64,000 bases of DNA from JAFGXF01 sp963732595 (GTDB lineage Bacteria > Chloroflexota > Anaerolineae > Anaerolineales > Anaerolineaceae), in NCBI GenBank assembly GCA_963732595.1, contig CAVSZZ010000001.1, forward strand, positions 248,001 to 312,000, read 5' to 3'. How positions within the stretch are numbered: position 1 is the stretch's first letter; the number at the start of each line of letters is the position of its first letter. The notes beneath the pieces were generated by a model. It saw only the letters and a program-made list of their open reading frames with translations. It ran no database searches and had not been told where the DNA came from. The position numbers and the translations under genes were made by a program. Positions 63,860-64,000 of the stretch are shown one piece after another.

Positions 63860-64000
63860 CCAAAAAAGAGCGCGTCCTGGTAGTCGATGATGAACCCCGG
63901 CTGATCACCCTGGTACGTGAAATACTCAACGCGACCGGTTATGAGGTTAGCGCCGCCTCAAGCGGCCTGCATGCCATCGAAGCCGTTGCCATCGAAAAGC
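63856..64000 (+). CDS. Response regulator, cut by the window end
   Basis: 48 residues of a receiver domain: RVLVVDDEPRLITLVREIL with the acidic pocket Asp residues, followed by the early receiver helix. The phosphorylated Asp and output domain lie beyond the window, so the output type is unknown. Its ATG overlaps the stop of the histidine kinase gene. Confidence 0.9.
   Translation, partial: MTKKERVLVVDDEPRLITLVREILNATGYEVSAASSGLHAIEAVAIEK

Overview
The window looks like a chromosomal contig from a Chloroflexota bacterium, most likely an Anaerolineae-type lineage (inference). The reasons are large families of multi-pass GT-C-like glycosyltransferases, four secreted CSLREA/beta-helix proteins with a shared YLP-type C-terminus, lipoproteins with fibronectin-, ZU5- or SH3-like modules, HD-GYP signalling proteins, and a DUF362/polyferredoxin pair. 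G+C is moderate except for one clearly AT-rich gene (32111-33835). No rRNA, CRISPR array, transposase or phage module was seen.

Layout. 1-1800: a frameshifted methyltransferase fragment, tRNA-Pro(GGG) and tRNA-Val(TAC), then an array of 104-bp repeats that carry copies of the tRNA-Val 3' end and its terminator. 1883-8579: two paralogous 640-aa membrane glycosyltransferase-like proteins on the minus strand, flanking a plus-strand DUF362 Tat lipoprotein (frameshifted) and an NapH/MauM-like polyferredoxin. 8720-17500: SPFH protein, FAH hydrolase, CorA, methyltransferase, tRNA-CAT with a duplicated 3' flank, FTR1 iron permease, and two lipoproteins. 17584-28523: a badly broken MFS gene, an unknown anchored protein, a FmdB-CsoR/CstR-TrxB operon with a recognisable operator over its promoter, HD-GYP, ClpB, an FMN-binding protein and a CPA antiporter. 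28665-46616: an envelope region with four CSLREA proteins, four more GT-C-like proteins and a three-gene ABC-2 transporter operon. 46779-54933: an unusual fusion of a signal-peptide-bearing extracytoplasmic domain to a Wzx/MATE-like flippase, a heterodimeric ABC exporter pair, and a CBS-protein/SLC13-ArsB permease pair. 55034-64000: a PAS/GAF/HD-GYP sensor, an unknown protein, an Sfp-type PPTase, a cysteine desulfurase, a DsbA-like protein, inorganic pyrophosphatase, and a histidine kinase with a response regulator cut by the window end.

The common thread is the cell surface: glycosyl transfer from lipid carriers, flipping of lipid-linked material, and secreted repeat proteins, alongside redox and c-di-GMP/two-component signalling.

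Caution: eight otherwise recognisable genes contain frameshifts. One sits in a 7-base homopolymer and one gene has about six. Uncorrected consensus errors must be excluded before any of them is called a true pseudogene. All family calls come from reading motifs by eye; no database search was run.
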